A DNA stretch of 43,733 bases from Novosphingobium sp. CF614 (GTDB lineage Bacteria; Pseudomonadota; Alphaproteobacteria; Sphingomonadales; Sphingomonadaceae): contig NZ_FOOR01000022.1 in assembly GCF_900113255.1 (NCBI RefSeq), positions 1-43,733 on the forward strand. Direction: 5' to 3'. Positions 7,396 through 15,271 of the stretch are shown here, piece by piece. The position numbers were made by a program, and so were the translations under genes. Position 1 is the stretch's first letter, and the number at the start of each line of letters is the position of its first letter. The notes below the pieces were generated by a model that ran no database searches, had not been told where the DNA came from, and worked only from the letters and a program-made list of their open reading frames with translations.

Positions 7396-7791
7396 ATGGC
7401 AACCGCTAGCACCAGGAACCGACCGCTTTCGCCCCACCTCCAGATCTGGCGCTGGGGCCCGCACATGTTCGTTTCGATCCTGCACCGCTTGACCGGTGAC
7501 GGCATGGCCTTCGCCGGGCTCGGTGTGCTGCTGTGGTGGCTTGGCGCTCTCGCCGGCGGCCCCAAGTCCTACGAGACTTTCGCCTGGGCGATGACGACGC
7601 CGGTCGGCTATATCGTCCTGGTCGGTATTTCCTGGGCTTTCTTCACGCATATGATGAGCGGCCTCAGGCACTTCGCGCTGGACGTTGGCGCCGGCTTCGA
7701 GTTGAACACCAACCGCTTCTGGTCGATCCTCTCGCCGATCCTGGGCGTGGCGCTCACCGCCGCGTTCTGGGCGCTGCTGCTGCTTCGCTGA
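7396..7791 (+). CDS. sdhC: Succinate dehydrogenase cytochrome b556 subunit
   Basis: Membrane anchor subunit of complex II that binds haem b and helps form the quinone site. The 131 residues start with the signature RPLSPHLQIWRWGPHMFVSILHRLTG and contain three membrane helices, at about 32-52, 68-88 and 107-130. The axial haem ligand is expected at H85 in the HMMSGLRHFALDVG motif. It is first in sdhC-sdhD-sdhA. The 147-bp space before it, shared with the beta-lactamase gene, presumably holds the operon promoter, but I cannot place one with confidence. Confidence 0.95.
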   Translation: MATASTRNRPLSPHLQIWRWGPHMFVSILHRLTGDGMAFAGLGVLLWWLGALAGGPKSYETFAWAMTTPVGYIVLVGISWAFFTHMMSGLRHFALDVGAGFELNTNRFWSILSPILGVALTAAFWALLLLR

Positions 7792-7804
7792 AGGTAAGGG
7801 AAAC

Positions 7805-8191
7805 ATGGGTAACGGAACTTCGATCGGCCGCGTGCGCGGCCTCGGCTCGGCGAAGACGGGCGCGCACCACTGGCTGCTCCAGCGCTTCACCGCCATCGGC
7901 AACCTGCTGCTGGTGCTGTGGCTGGCGGTCTCGCTCGTGCTTCTGCCCGACTTCGGCTATGCCTCCGTCGCCGAATGGATCGCCCGGCCGATTCCGGCCA
8001 CGGCGATGGCGCTGCTCGTCGTCTCCACGTTCTGGCACGCTCGGCTCGGCCTGCAAGTGCTGATCGAGGACTATGTTCACGAACATGGCAACAAGTTCGC
8101 CTGCATCGCCGCGCTGAACCTTGCCGCCTTCGCCGGCGCCGCCTTCGGCGTCTTCTGCGTCGTCCGCCTCGCGCTGGGAGCCCACGCCTGA
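7805..8191 (+). CDS. sdhD: Succinate dehydrogenase hydrophobic anchor subunit
   Basis: Second membrane subunit of complex II. The 128 residues have three membrane helices, at about 28-48, 63-88 and 99-122. They carry the family motif HARLGLQVLIEDYVHE: H78 is the likely second haem ligand and D89-Y90 matches the quinone-site Asp-Tyr of SdhD. It begins 13 bp after sdhC with a GGTAAGGGAAAC leader. Its TGA stop shares one base with the sdhA ATG (TGATG), so the two are translationally coupled. Confidence 0.94.
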   Translation: MGNGTSIGRVRGLGSAKTGAHHWLLQRFTAIGNLLLVLWLAVSLVLLPDFGYASVAEWIARPIPATAMALLVVSTFWHARLGLQVLIEDYVHEHGNKFACIAALNLAAFAGAAFGVFCVVRLALGAHA

Positions 8192-10011
8192 TGTCCCAAA
8201 ATTCCTCGGGCCCTGCCTACAAGATCATCGATCACACTTATGATACCGTCGTCGTCGGCGCCGGCGGCTCGGGCCTGCGCGCGACGATGGGCTCGGCCGA
8301 AGCCGGCCTGAAGACCGCGTGCATCACCAAGGTCTTCCCGACGCGGTCGCACACGGTGGCGGCGCAGGGCGGCATCGCGGCTTCGCTGTGCAACAACACG
8401 CCCGATCACTGGACCTGGCACATGTACGACACCGTCAAGGGGTCCGACTGGCTGGGCGACCAGGACGCCATCGAATACATGGTGCGCGAAGCCCCGCAGG
8501 CGGTCTACGAACTGGAGCACGCCGGCGTGCCCTTCAGCCGCAATGCCGACGGCACGATCTATCAGCGCCCGTTCGGCGGCCACATGCAGAACATGGGTGA
8601 AGGCCCGCCGGTGCAGCGCACTTGCGCGGCGGCGGACCGTACTGGCCATGCCATGCTGCACGCGCTCTACCAGCAGAGCCTGAAGTACGCCGCGGACTTC
8701 TACATCGAATACTTCGCGATCGATCTCATCATGGAAGGCGGCAAGTGCGTCGGCGTGATCGCGCTGTGCCTTGACGACGGCTCGATCCACCGCTTCCGCT
8801 CGCAGGCCGTGGTGCTGGCGACCGGCGGCTACGGGCGCTGCTACTTCACCGCCACTTCGGCGCATACCTGCACTGGCGACGGCGGCGGCATGGTGCTGCG
8901 CGCGGGGCTGCCGCTGCAGGACATGGAGTTCGTGCAGTTCCACCCCACCGGCATCTACGGCGCCGGCGTGCTCATCACCGAAGGCGCGCGCGGGGAGGGC
9001 GGCTACCTCACCAATTCCGAGGGCGAGCGTTTCATGGAACGCTATGCGCCCTCCGCGAAGGACCTCGCCTCGCGCGATGTCGTCAGCCGCTCGATGGCCA
9101 TGGAAATCCGTGAAGGTCGCGGCGTCGGCCCGAACAAGGACCATATCTACCTGCACCTCGATCACATCGATCCCAAGGTGCTGGCCGAGCGCCTGCCGGG
9201 CATTACCGAAAGCGGCAAGATCTTCGCCGGCGTCGACCTGACCCGCCAGCCGCTGCCGGTGGTCCCCACCGTCCACTACAACATGGGCGGCATTCCGACG
9301 AACTACCACGGCGAAGTCGTCACCATCGGGGCAGACGGCAATCCGGAAACGGTCGTCCCTGGCCTGTTCGCGGTTGGCGAGGCGGCCTGCGTTTCGGTTC
9401 ACGGCGCCAACCGCCTCGGCTCGAACTCGCTGATCGACCTCGTGGTGTTCGGCCGCGCCACCGGCCACCGTCTCAAGGAACTGCTCGAACCCGGCGCCAA
9501 GCAGCCCGAACTGCCGAAGGATTCGGCCGACCTGGCGCTTACCCGCCTCGATCATTTCCGTAATGCGAAGGGCGGCTCGCCCACGGCCGAGGTCCGCGTC
9601 GAGATGCAGCGCACGATGTCGCAGCATGCCGCCGTATTCCGCACCGACGAGCTTATGGTCGAAGGCAAGGACAAGCTCGCCAGGACTTATGCGCGCATGC
9701 AGGACATCAACGTGTCCGATCGCGGCCTGATCTGGAACTCCGACCTCATCGAGACGATGGAGCTGGACAACCTCATCTCGCAGGCCAGCGTCACCCTGCA
9801 CGGCGCCCAGAACCGCAAGGAAAGCCGCGGCGCCCACGCGCACGAGGACTTCCCGAGCCGCGACGACACGAACTGGATGAAGCACACCGCCGCGTGGTTC
9901 AACGGCTGGGGCGGCAAGGGCGGCGAAGTGCGCCTGGACTACCGCCCGGTGCACGAATACACGCTGACGGACGATGTGGAGTACATCAAGCCGAAGGCGC
10001 GGGTCTATTGA
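8191..10011 (+). CDS. sdhA: Succinate dehydrogenase flavoprotein subunit
   Basis: Catalytic subunit of complex II that oxidises succinate to fumarate with covalently bound FAD. The 606 residues carry the Rossmann motif VVVGAGGSGLRA, the FAD-attachment motif RSHTVAAQGGI (H54), the substrate region QFHPTGIYGAG, GARGEGGYL with the catalytic Arg, and NRLGSNSLIDLVVFGR. The C terminus keeps the conserved ENRKESRGAH-like segment (QNRKESRGAHAHEDFP), and the protein appears complete. The flavinylation factor SdhE is encoded in the same window at 41153-41422. The iron-sulfur subunit gene sdhB is not downstream. A hairpin follows 4 bp after the stop. Confidence 0.97.
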   Translation: MSQNSSGPAYKIIDHTYDTVVVGAGGSGLRATMGSAEAGLKTACITKVFPTRSHTVAAQGGIAASLCNNTPDHWTWHMYDTVKGSDWLGDQDAIEYMVREAPQAVYELEHAGVPFSRNADGTIYQRPFGGHMQNMGEGPPVQRTCAAADRTGHAMLHALYQQSLKYAADFYIEYFAIDLIMEGGKCVGVIALCLDDGSIHRFRSQAVVLATGGYGRCYFTATSAHTCTGDGGGMVLRAGLPLQDMEFVQFHPTGIYGAGVLITEGARGEGGYLTNSEGERFMERYAPSAKDLASRDVVSRSMAMEIREGRGVGPNKDHIYLHLDHIDPKVLAERLPGITESGKIFAGVDLTRQPLPVVPTVHYNMGGIPTNYHGEVVTIGADGNPETVVPGLFAVGEAACVSVHGANRLGSNSLIDLVVFGRATGHRLKELLEPGAKQPELPKDSADLALTRLDHFRNAKGGSPTAEVRVEMQRTMSQHAAVFRTDELMVEGKDKLARTYARMQDINVSDRGLIWNSDLIETMELDNLISQASVTLHGAQNRKESRGAHAHEDFPSRDDTNWMKHTAAWFNGWGGKGGEVRLDYRPVHEYTLTDDVEYIKPKARVY

Positions 10012-10015
10012 GGCG

Positions 10016-10049
10016 GCGAGGCCAAGCGTGTCCGGCGCCTTGGCCTCGC
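10016..10049 (+). terminator. Strong hairpin closing the sdhCDA operon
   Basis: A perfect 11-bp stem, GCGAGGCCAAG at 10016-10026 with its complement at 10039-10049, encloses a 12-nt loop immediately after the sdhA stop. No T-run follows, as is common in GC-rich genomes. The position marks the end of the sdh transcript. Confidence 0.6.
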
Positions 10050-10119
10050 ATCATGGTCCTGCAAGGTAATTATCGTCTCCCTGTCGGCAACATTACGTCT
10101 TCGCTCTGCATCGATCTTA

Positions 10120-10137
10120 CTCTAGACATGTCTGGAG
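10120..10137. promoter_or_regulatory. Palindrome upstream of the acyl-CoA dehydrogenase
   Basis: An 18-bp near-perfect palindrome, CTCTAGACATGTCTGGAG, has a perfect 10-bp core (AGACATGTCT). It lies 31 bp upstream of the start codon at 10168, in a good position for an operator or activator site of the downstream catabolic gene. The regulator is unknown and is not encoded nearby. Confidence 0.4.
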
Positions 10138-10167
10138 CAGAGGACGGCAGCCAGGGAAGGACATGCG

Positions 10168-11325
10168 ATGCGCGCCACCCCCCCATTCGATTTCGCGCTG
10201 GGCGAATCCGCGGAAATGATCCGCGAGACCGTGTCGCGCTTTGCCGACGAGCGGATCGCGCCGCTGGCCGCCAGGGTCGATGCCGAGGACTGGTTCCCGC
10301 GCGCGCTGTGGCCGGCGATGGGCGAACTGGGGCTGCACGGGATTACCGTGGAGGAGGAATGGGGCGGTATCGGCCTCGGCTATCTTGAACACGTCATCGC
10401 CGTGGAGGAGGTCAGCCGCGTCTCGGCCTCGGTGGGCCTCAGCTATGGGGCGCATTCGAACTTGTGCGTCAACCAGATCCGCCGCTGGGGCAGCGATGCG
10501 CAGAAGGCCAAGTACCTTCCCCGGCTGATCTCGGGCGAACATCTCGGCAGCCTCGCGATGTCGGAGGCGGGGGCGGGCTCGGACGTGGTGGGCATGAAGC
10601 TGAAGGCCGATGGGGTTGCCGGCGGCTTCCGCCTCGACGGCACCAAGTTCTGGATCACCAACGGGACTTATGCCGATACCCTGGTGGTCTACGCTAGGAC
10701 CGGAGAAGGCTCGAAAGGGATCACCGCCTTCCTGATCGAGAAAGGCATGGCGGGATTCTCGATCGGCCAGAAGATCGACAAGATGGGCATGCGCGGCTCG
10801 CCCACGTGCGAGCTGGTGTTCGACGATTGCTTCGTGCCGGAAGAAAACGTCATGGGCCCGCTGCACGGCGGCGTGGGCGTGCTGATGAGTGGGCTCGACT
10901 ATGAGCGGGTGGTGCTGGCCGGGCTGCAGCTGGGGATCATGCAGGCCTGCCTCGACACGGTGATTCCCTATGTTCGCGAGCGGAAGCAGTTCGGCCGGCC
11001 CATCGGCGGATTCCAGCTGATGCAGGCCAAGGTCGCGGACATGTACGTCGCGCTGCAATCGGCGCGTGCCTATGTCTATGCGGTGGCCCGGGCCTGCGAT
11101 GCCGGACGGACCACACGCTTCGACGCCGCCGGCGCGATCCTGCTCGCCAGCGAAAGCGCCTTTCGCGTCGCGGGAGAGGCCGTGCAGGCGCTGGGCGGCG
11201 CCGGGTATACCAAGGACTGGCCGGTCGAGCGCTATTTGCGCGATGCCAAGCTGCTGGATATCGGCGCGGGCACCAACGAGATCCGCCGCATGCTGATCGG
11301 GCGGGAACTCATCGGCGCCGGCTGA
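10168..11325 (+). CDS. ivd: Isovaleryl-CoA dehydrogenase-like acyl-CoA dehydrogenase
   Basis: FAD enzyme that dehydrogenates short branched acyl-CoA, probably isovaleryl-CoA from leucine, passing electrons to ETF. The 385 residues show AMSEAGAGSDV (FAD-binding), FWITNG, RKQFGRPIGGFQLMQ and the C-terminal IGAGTNEIRRMLIGREL. Two details point to isovaleryl-CoA dehydrogenase. Glu at about residue 246 in SGLDYERVVLAG occupies the helix-G catalytic base position known for that enzyme. The usual MCAD catalytic Glu before GTNEI is replaced by Gly-Ala-Gly. No other leucine-degradation gene (MCC, HMG-CoA lyase) is adjacent. GGAAGG lies 7 bp before the ATG. Substrate is inferred. Confidence 0.85.
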   Translation: MRATPPFDFALGESAEMIRETVSRFADERIAPLAARVDAEDWFPRALWPAMGELGLHGITVEEEWGGIGLGYLEHVIAVEEVSRVSASVGLSYGAHSNLCVNQIRRWGSDAQKAKYLPRLISGEHLGSLAMSEAGAGSDVVGMKLKADGVAGGFRLDGTKFWITNGTYADTLVVYARTGEGSKGITAFLIEKGMAGFSIGQKIDKMGMRGSPTCELVFDDCFVPEENVMGPLHGGVGVLMSGLDYERVVLAGLQLGIMQACLDTVIPYVRERKQFGRPIGGFQLMQAKVADMYVALQSARAYVYAVARACDAGRTTRFDAAGAILLASESAFRVAGEAVQALGGAGYTKDWPVERYLRDAKLLDIGAGTNEIRRMLIGRELIGAG

Positions 11326-11362
11326 GCACGCTCAGGCCTGGATCGCCGTGCTGCCGTCGCGA

Positions 11363-12349
11363 TCAGAGTGGCCTGCCGCAGGCTTGGTTTGGAAGAGCAA
11401 GGCCGGGTTCGGCAAGAAAGCTCTGATCCGTCAGCGTTTCCATGAATGCCCCGAGCGTGTCGACATCGGATGTCCGTATCGCGGCGAAGGCTGCGTGCGC
11501 CTGGATGGCATCGCTGATCGTGGTGGCCGAACCGTCGTGCAGGTAGGGCGCTGTCACGCCGAGGTTGCGCAAGCTCGGCGTGCGGAACTTGCCTGTGTCG
11601 GAACGGTCGCCCGAGACTTCGGCGAGGCCGGCATCGGTGGACGGCGGCACATTCTCCGGCGCGATCCGGTGATAGGCTGCGTCGGTCAAATCGGGGCCGG
11701 CATGGCAGGAAGCGCAATCCCGCTGGAAGATCTGCAGACCTTGCCGAGCCAGCGGTGTCATCGCGTCGACGTTGCCGCGAACGAACCGATCGTAGGGTGA
11801 GTCCCGCGAGACCAGGGTTCGCTCGAAGGCGGCAATCGCCTTGGCGACATGGAGATAGTCGATCATGCCGCGATCGCCGGGGAAGGCGCGGCGGAACATC
11901 TCGACATAGCAGGGATCGCGCTCCAGCCGCCGGGCGATCTCGGCCTCGTGGTCTTTCATGCCCATCTCGATCGGATGTTCGCCAAACACCGGTACGGCGA
12001 TCTGCGCTTCCAGGCTGGTCTGGCGCGGATCGGCCCAGGTCAGTCTGGGAAACCACGCGACATTGGCAAGGCCCGGCACATTGCGACGTCCGGGATCGTC
12101 GAGCGCGCCAGGATGCGCGCGGTTGCCGTCGGCAAAGCCGTGCTTCTGCTCGTGGCAGGTAGCGCAGGACATGGTGCCGTTCACGGAAAGATCGGCATCG
12201 TAGAACAGCCGGCGGCCCAACTCGACCTTGTCCCGCATCATCGGATTGTCCGTTGGGACCGGCGGATTGCCGTGCAAGGTTCCAGCCGCCGCCGCGATAC
12301 CGAAGAGCACGACGGCGATACCGGCAAGAACCGCAATGCAGCGTTTCAT
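11363..12349 (-). CDS. Di-heme cytochrome c peroxidase / MauG-family protein
   Basis: Periplasmic two-haem c protein of the bacterial cytochrome c peroxidase/MauG superfamily. An N-terminal signal or anchor helix spans about residues 4-24. Haem motifs CATCH (62-66) and CASCH (212-216) are intact. The segment GEHPIEMG (Glu about 128) matches the position of the catalytic acid in this family. FRTPSLRNLGVTAPYLHDGSATT is the typical C-terminal domain signature. At 328 residues it is complete. It lies 7 bp after an unrecognised secreted protein on the same strand, divergent from a TonB receptor. It could detoxify H2O2 or oxidatively process a partner protein or ligand, as MauG and MbnH do. Which of these applies is not shown by sequence. 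Confidence 0.88.
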   Translation of the reverse strand: MKRCIAVLAGIAVVLFGIAAAAGTLHGNPPVPTDNPMMRDKVELGRRLFYDADLSVNGTMSCATCHEQKHGFADGNRAHPGALDDPGRRNVPGLANVAWFPRLTWADPRQTSLEAQIAVPVFGEHPIEMGMKDHEAEIARRLERDPCYVEMFRRAFPGDRGMIDYLHVAKAIAAFERTLVSRDSPYDRFVRGNVDAMTPLARQGLQIFQRDCASCHAGPDLTDAAYHRIAPENVPPSTDAGLAEVSGDRSDTGKFRTPSLRNLGVTAPYLHDGSATTISDAIQAHAAFAAIRTSDVDTLGAFMETLTDQSFLAEPGLALPNQACGRPL

Positions 12350-12356
12350 GCGCCGG

Positions 12357-12890
12357 TCAGGGAAGTCGGGTTACGAGCAGCGGCATGCTGTTCGAAGCAT
12401 TCGCCGAGATCTGCAGGACATAGCGCCCCGGTGTGAGAGCGAAGTCCACCATCTTGCGAATGCCCGAGCAATCCGGACCATGGCCATGCGCGCTGGAGGG
12501 GACGGCCTTGCCGCCATGCGCCAGATCGATCCAGGCCGCCGATCCCAGCGCGATCCGATAGGTTCCCGGTTCCTTGATGTTCAATGCATAGAGGCCGCCG
12601 AAACTGACCGATCCGCCCGGCTTTTCAGGTCGAAAAGCATAGCGGATATCGGGCGTGGGAGAAAGGCCGGCATCGATCGCATGGCCGGGGGCAATCCGCG
12701 CACCCCCGAGTTTGGAGAAATCGGTTCCCGCTTTCAATCCGGTGCGGTCCGGCCATGCCGCGAGTTCCGCAGGCAAGGCGGCCGCGCCGTTCGGACATGC
12801 GGATTGATCTTGGTTTTCCAGTGCCTGCACATCCGCGCCCGGCACCGTCATGGTGAGCGCGACAAGCCCCATTGCCACTGACAATCGCAA
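12357..12890 (-). CDS. Unrecognised secreted protein with an HGHGPDC motif
   Basis: I do not recognise this family. From the TTG at 12890 it has 177 residues with a clear signal peptide ending near DVQA. AGGGGGG lies 7 bp upstream of this TTG. The frame extends to another TTG at 12923, which would add eleven polar residues before the signal peptide. The mature part looks beta-rich and contains GTYRIALGSAAWIDLAHGG, then SSAHGHGPDCSG and a second strand pair ending TPGRYVLQISANAS. Two Cys, one near the N terminus and one in GPDC, could form a disulfide. The His cluster could bind a metal. It is 7 bp upstream of the di-heme peroxidase gene on the same strand, so joint function in the periplasm is likely but unproven. 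Confidence 0.7.
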   Translation of the reverse strand: MRLSVAMGLVALTMTVPGADVQALENQDQSACPNGAAALPAELAAWPDRTGLKAGTDFSKLGGARIAPGHAIDAGLSPTPDIRYAFRPEKPGGSVSFGGLYALNIKEPGTYRIALGSAAWIDLAHGGKAVPSSAHGHGPDCSGIRKMVDFALTPGRYVLQISANASNSMPLLVTRLP

Positions 12891-12918
12891 ACTGATTACC
12901 CCCCTTTTCGGGATTCGA

Positions 12919-12950
12919 GACAAACTATATACAAAGAAATATAGTGAGTC
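12919..12950. promoter_or_regulatory. AT-rich dyad between the divergent receptor and peroxidase genes
   Basis: ACTATAT at 12924-12930 is the exact inverse of ATATAGT at 12939-12945, with an 8-bp spacer. GAC (12919-12921) and GTC (12948-12950) extend the dyad after a 2-base mismatch. It is the only strongly AT-rich stretch locally and sits midway between the two divergent starts, so a regulator bound here could control both transcripts. It does not match the classical Fur consensus as I know it. Confidence 0.5.
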
Positions 12951-12988
12951 GCCAGACCGGTGATCGCATAAATTTCAGGGGGTAGTTC

Positions 12989-15031
12989 ATGCGTCTATCG
13001 ACCGCACTTGCGGCCAGTCTTTCCTGCATCCTCGCAACGCCGGCATTGGCGCAGGATGACGGTGCACCGGGCAAAAGCGATACGTTCACCCTGGGCCAGA
13101 TCATCGTCACGACGCCATCTGAAAAGGGGCCGACGATCAGCACCTCGACGCTCGATGCAGAGGCCATCCGCCTGTTCCAGCGAGGCAGCCTGGACGATGC
13201 CGCGAACCTCATGCCGGGCGTTTCGGCCTCCAACAGCGGCGGGTCGCGCAACGAGCGACTGATCTACGTGCGCGGGTTCGACCGTTTCCAGGTGCCGCTC
13301 TCGATCGATGGCATCCGCGTCTACCTGCCTGCCGACGGCCGGCTCGACTACGGCCGCTTTCTTACCGCCGACATCGCGCAAGTGCAGGTCGCGAAAGGCT
13401 ATGCCTCCGTGCTCGATGGCCCAGGCGCGATGGGCGGCGCGGTGAACCTCGTGACTCGCAAGCCGACGGAACCGCTGGAAGCCGAAGCGCGCGGCACGCT
13501 GACCCTCGGCCGGGATGCCGAATACACCGGCTACAACCTCTTCGCTCTGCTCGGAACCCGGCACGACGCGTGGTACGCGCAGGCTAGCTACACCCGCAAT
13601 TTCCAGGATCACTGGGATCTGCCGGACGGCTACACCCCCGTGACCGGATCGGCCGAGGACGGTGGGCATCGCGGTTTCTCGCGCGCGGGCGATTGGCGTC
13701 TCAATGCCAAGCTAGGCTTCACCCCCAACGCCACCGACGAATATTCGCTCAGCTACACCCGGCAGGAAGGTTCCAAGAACGCGCCCTTGCACGTCATCGA
13801 CAGTGCCTCCACCCAGCGCAACTGGACCTGGCCTTACTGGAACATAGACAGCATCTATTTCCTGTCGACCACCGCACTCGGCGACCAGGCCACACTCAAG
13901 ACGCGCGTTTACCGCAACGGCTTCGACAATCTGCTGCGGGCGTTCGACGATGCCGCTCAGACGACGCAGACGAAGGGCCGCGCCTTCAACAGTTATTATG
14001 CCGACACCGCCTGGGGCGGATCGGCGCAGTTGGAGGTGAAAGTGAGCGATGCCGATCAGCTTAGCCTCGCCGCGCATTACCGGCGCGACAAACACACTGA
14101 ATGGCAGCAGAGCTTCCCCTCCGGCTCCACCGAACCGAAGCAGACCAGCATCGAGGACACTTACAGCATCGCCGCCGAAAACCGCCTGACGCTGACGCCT
14201 GAGCTTTCGCTGGCCGCCGGGGCCAGTTTCGACTGGCGCGATCTAAAGCGGGCCGAAGACTACGCCAGCGGGGCACTCATCGCATATCCGCTGTACAACG
14301 GTAGCGCCTTCAATGCGCAAGGCCAACTGGTCTGGAGGCCCGATGCCGAAATCAGCCTGCACGCCGGCATCTCGTCACGCGCGCGCTTTCCGACCCTGTT
14401 CGAGCGGTTCAGCTCGCGCTTCGGCGGCGCGGTCTCCAATCCGGCGCTCAAGGCCGAGCGGGCGACGAATTACGAAATCGGTGGCACGCACGATTTTGGG
14501 CCGCTCCATGCCGAAGCTACGGTATTCTATTCGCACCTGGACGACGTGATCGTGTCCTTCCCGTTCCTTTACCAGGGGCAGTCGGTCAGCCAGAGTCGCA
14601 ATCTCGGCAGCGGCGACTATTACGGTGCGGAACTCTCGCTGACGGTGCGGGTCGGCAACTCGCTGAATCTTGGCGGCAATTACACTTATACCCATCGTGA
14701 TCTCAAGGATCCCTCCAACACCGCCTTCGAGCCGACCGGAGTGCCGACGCACAAGGCGTTCGTCTGGGCCGACTGGGCGCCCATGGATGGACTGCACATC
14801 CTGCCCAATGCCGACATCGCCTCAAGCCGCTGGACGGTGAACACGGCGGGCACGCTCTACTACCGCACGGGCAGCTATGTGCTGGCCAACCTGACCGTGA
14901 ACTACGAACTGCGCGAAGGGATCGAGGTCGGCGCGGGCGCGCGCAACCTGTTTGACGACTATTACGTGCTCGCGGACGGCTTCCCTGAGCCTGGGCGCAG
15001 CTTCTTCCTGAGCTTCCGGTACGGATTCTGA
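12989..15031 (+). CDS. TonB-dependent outer membrane receptor
   Basis: Outer-membrane beta-barrel receptor, energised through TonB, for a metal chelate or other ligand. The 680 residues have a signal peptide (about 1-22, ending ATPALA), a plug domain at about 45-165 (NERLIYVRGFDRFQVPLSIDGIRVY is split by typical plug motifs; GPGAMGGAVNLVTRKP closes it), and a 22-strand-type barrel. The C terminus (SFFLSFRYGF) ends in Phe as expected for outer-membrane assembly. The annotated start is preceded by AGGGGGTAG. It is divergent from the peroxidase gene pair across an AT-rich dyad. The ligand is unknown. The neighbours suggest a metal or a redox-active ligand, which is inference. Confidence 0.93.
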   Translation: MRLSTALAASLSCILATPALAQDDGAPGKSDTFTLGQIIVTTPSEKGPTISTSTLDAEAIRLFQRGSLDDAANLMPGVSASNSGGSRNERLIYVRGFDRFQVPLSIDGIRVYLPADGRLDYGRFLTADIAQVQVAKGYASVLDGPGAMGGAVNLVTRKPTEPLEAEARGTLTLGRDAEYTGYNLFALLGTRHDAWYAQASYTRNFQDHWDLPDGYTPVTGSAEDGGHRGFSRAGDWRLNAKLGFTPNATDEYSLSYTRQEGSKNAPLHVIDSASTQRNWTWPYWNIDSIYFLSTTALGDQATLKTRVYRNGFDNLLRAFDDAAQTTQTKGRAFNSYYADTAWGGSAQLEVKVSDADQLSLAAHYRRDKHTEWQQSFPSGSTEPKQTSIEDTYSIAAENRLTLTPELSLAAGASFDWRDLKRAEDYASGALIAYPLYNGSAFNAQGQLVWRPDAEISLHAGISSRARFPTLFERFSSRFGGAVSNPALKAERATNYEIGGTHDFGPLHAEATVFYSHLDDVIVSFPFLYQGQSVSQSRNLGSGDYYGAELSLTVRVGNSLNLGGNYTYTHRDLKDPSNTAFEPTGVPTHKAFVWADWAPMDGLHILPNADIASSRWTVNTAGTLYYRTGSYVLANLTVNYELREGIEVGAGARNLFDDYYVLADGFPEPGRSFFLSFRYGF

Positions 15032-15271
15032 CAGCAGCAAGCGGGGCTCTGGTTCCCTTCTCTACGTCATCAATTGCGCGCCGTCGAAGGCGCAAGCACA
15101 ACCGCCCTGGATTGCCGCACCGCCCACGGCGGCTCACAATGACGAAAGGAACGGATCTATCTTAGGAACCGTCGTGCGGGGATGAGCCGCTATGCACTAT
15201 CCTTCGACGTTAAAATCCTTGAACGCCCTGGCCTCGGGGGCAGGCCCGTTTCACCAGGAGAAGCGGGCTCG

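Noticed and set aside
8077..9954. A 625-codon open frame antisense to sdhA
   Set aside because: It lies opposite sdhA, which has all family motifs. The translation (repetitive Ala/Arg/His/Asp) resembles no protein and reflects codon bias on the real strand.
11363..12890. A methanobactin-type MbnH/MbnP pair
   Set aside because: The peroxidase could be related to MbnH, but the partner lacks the several cysteines and the size expected of MbnP, and no methanobactin peptide or MbnB/MbnC gene is seen.
15252..15270. An inverted repeat just after the FAD oxidoreductase stop as a terminator
   Set aside because: On the minus strand the stem contains an A-C mismatch and no T-run follows, so support is too weak to list.
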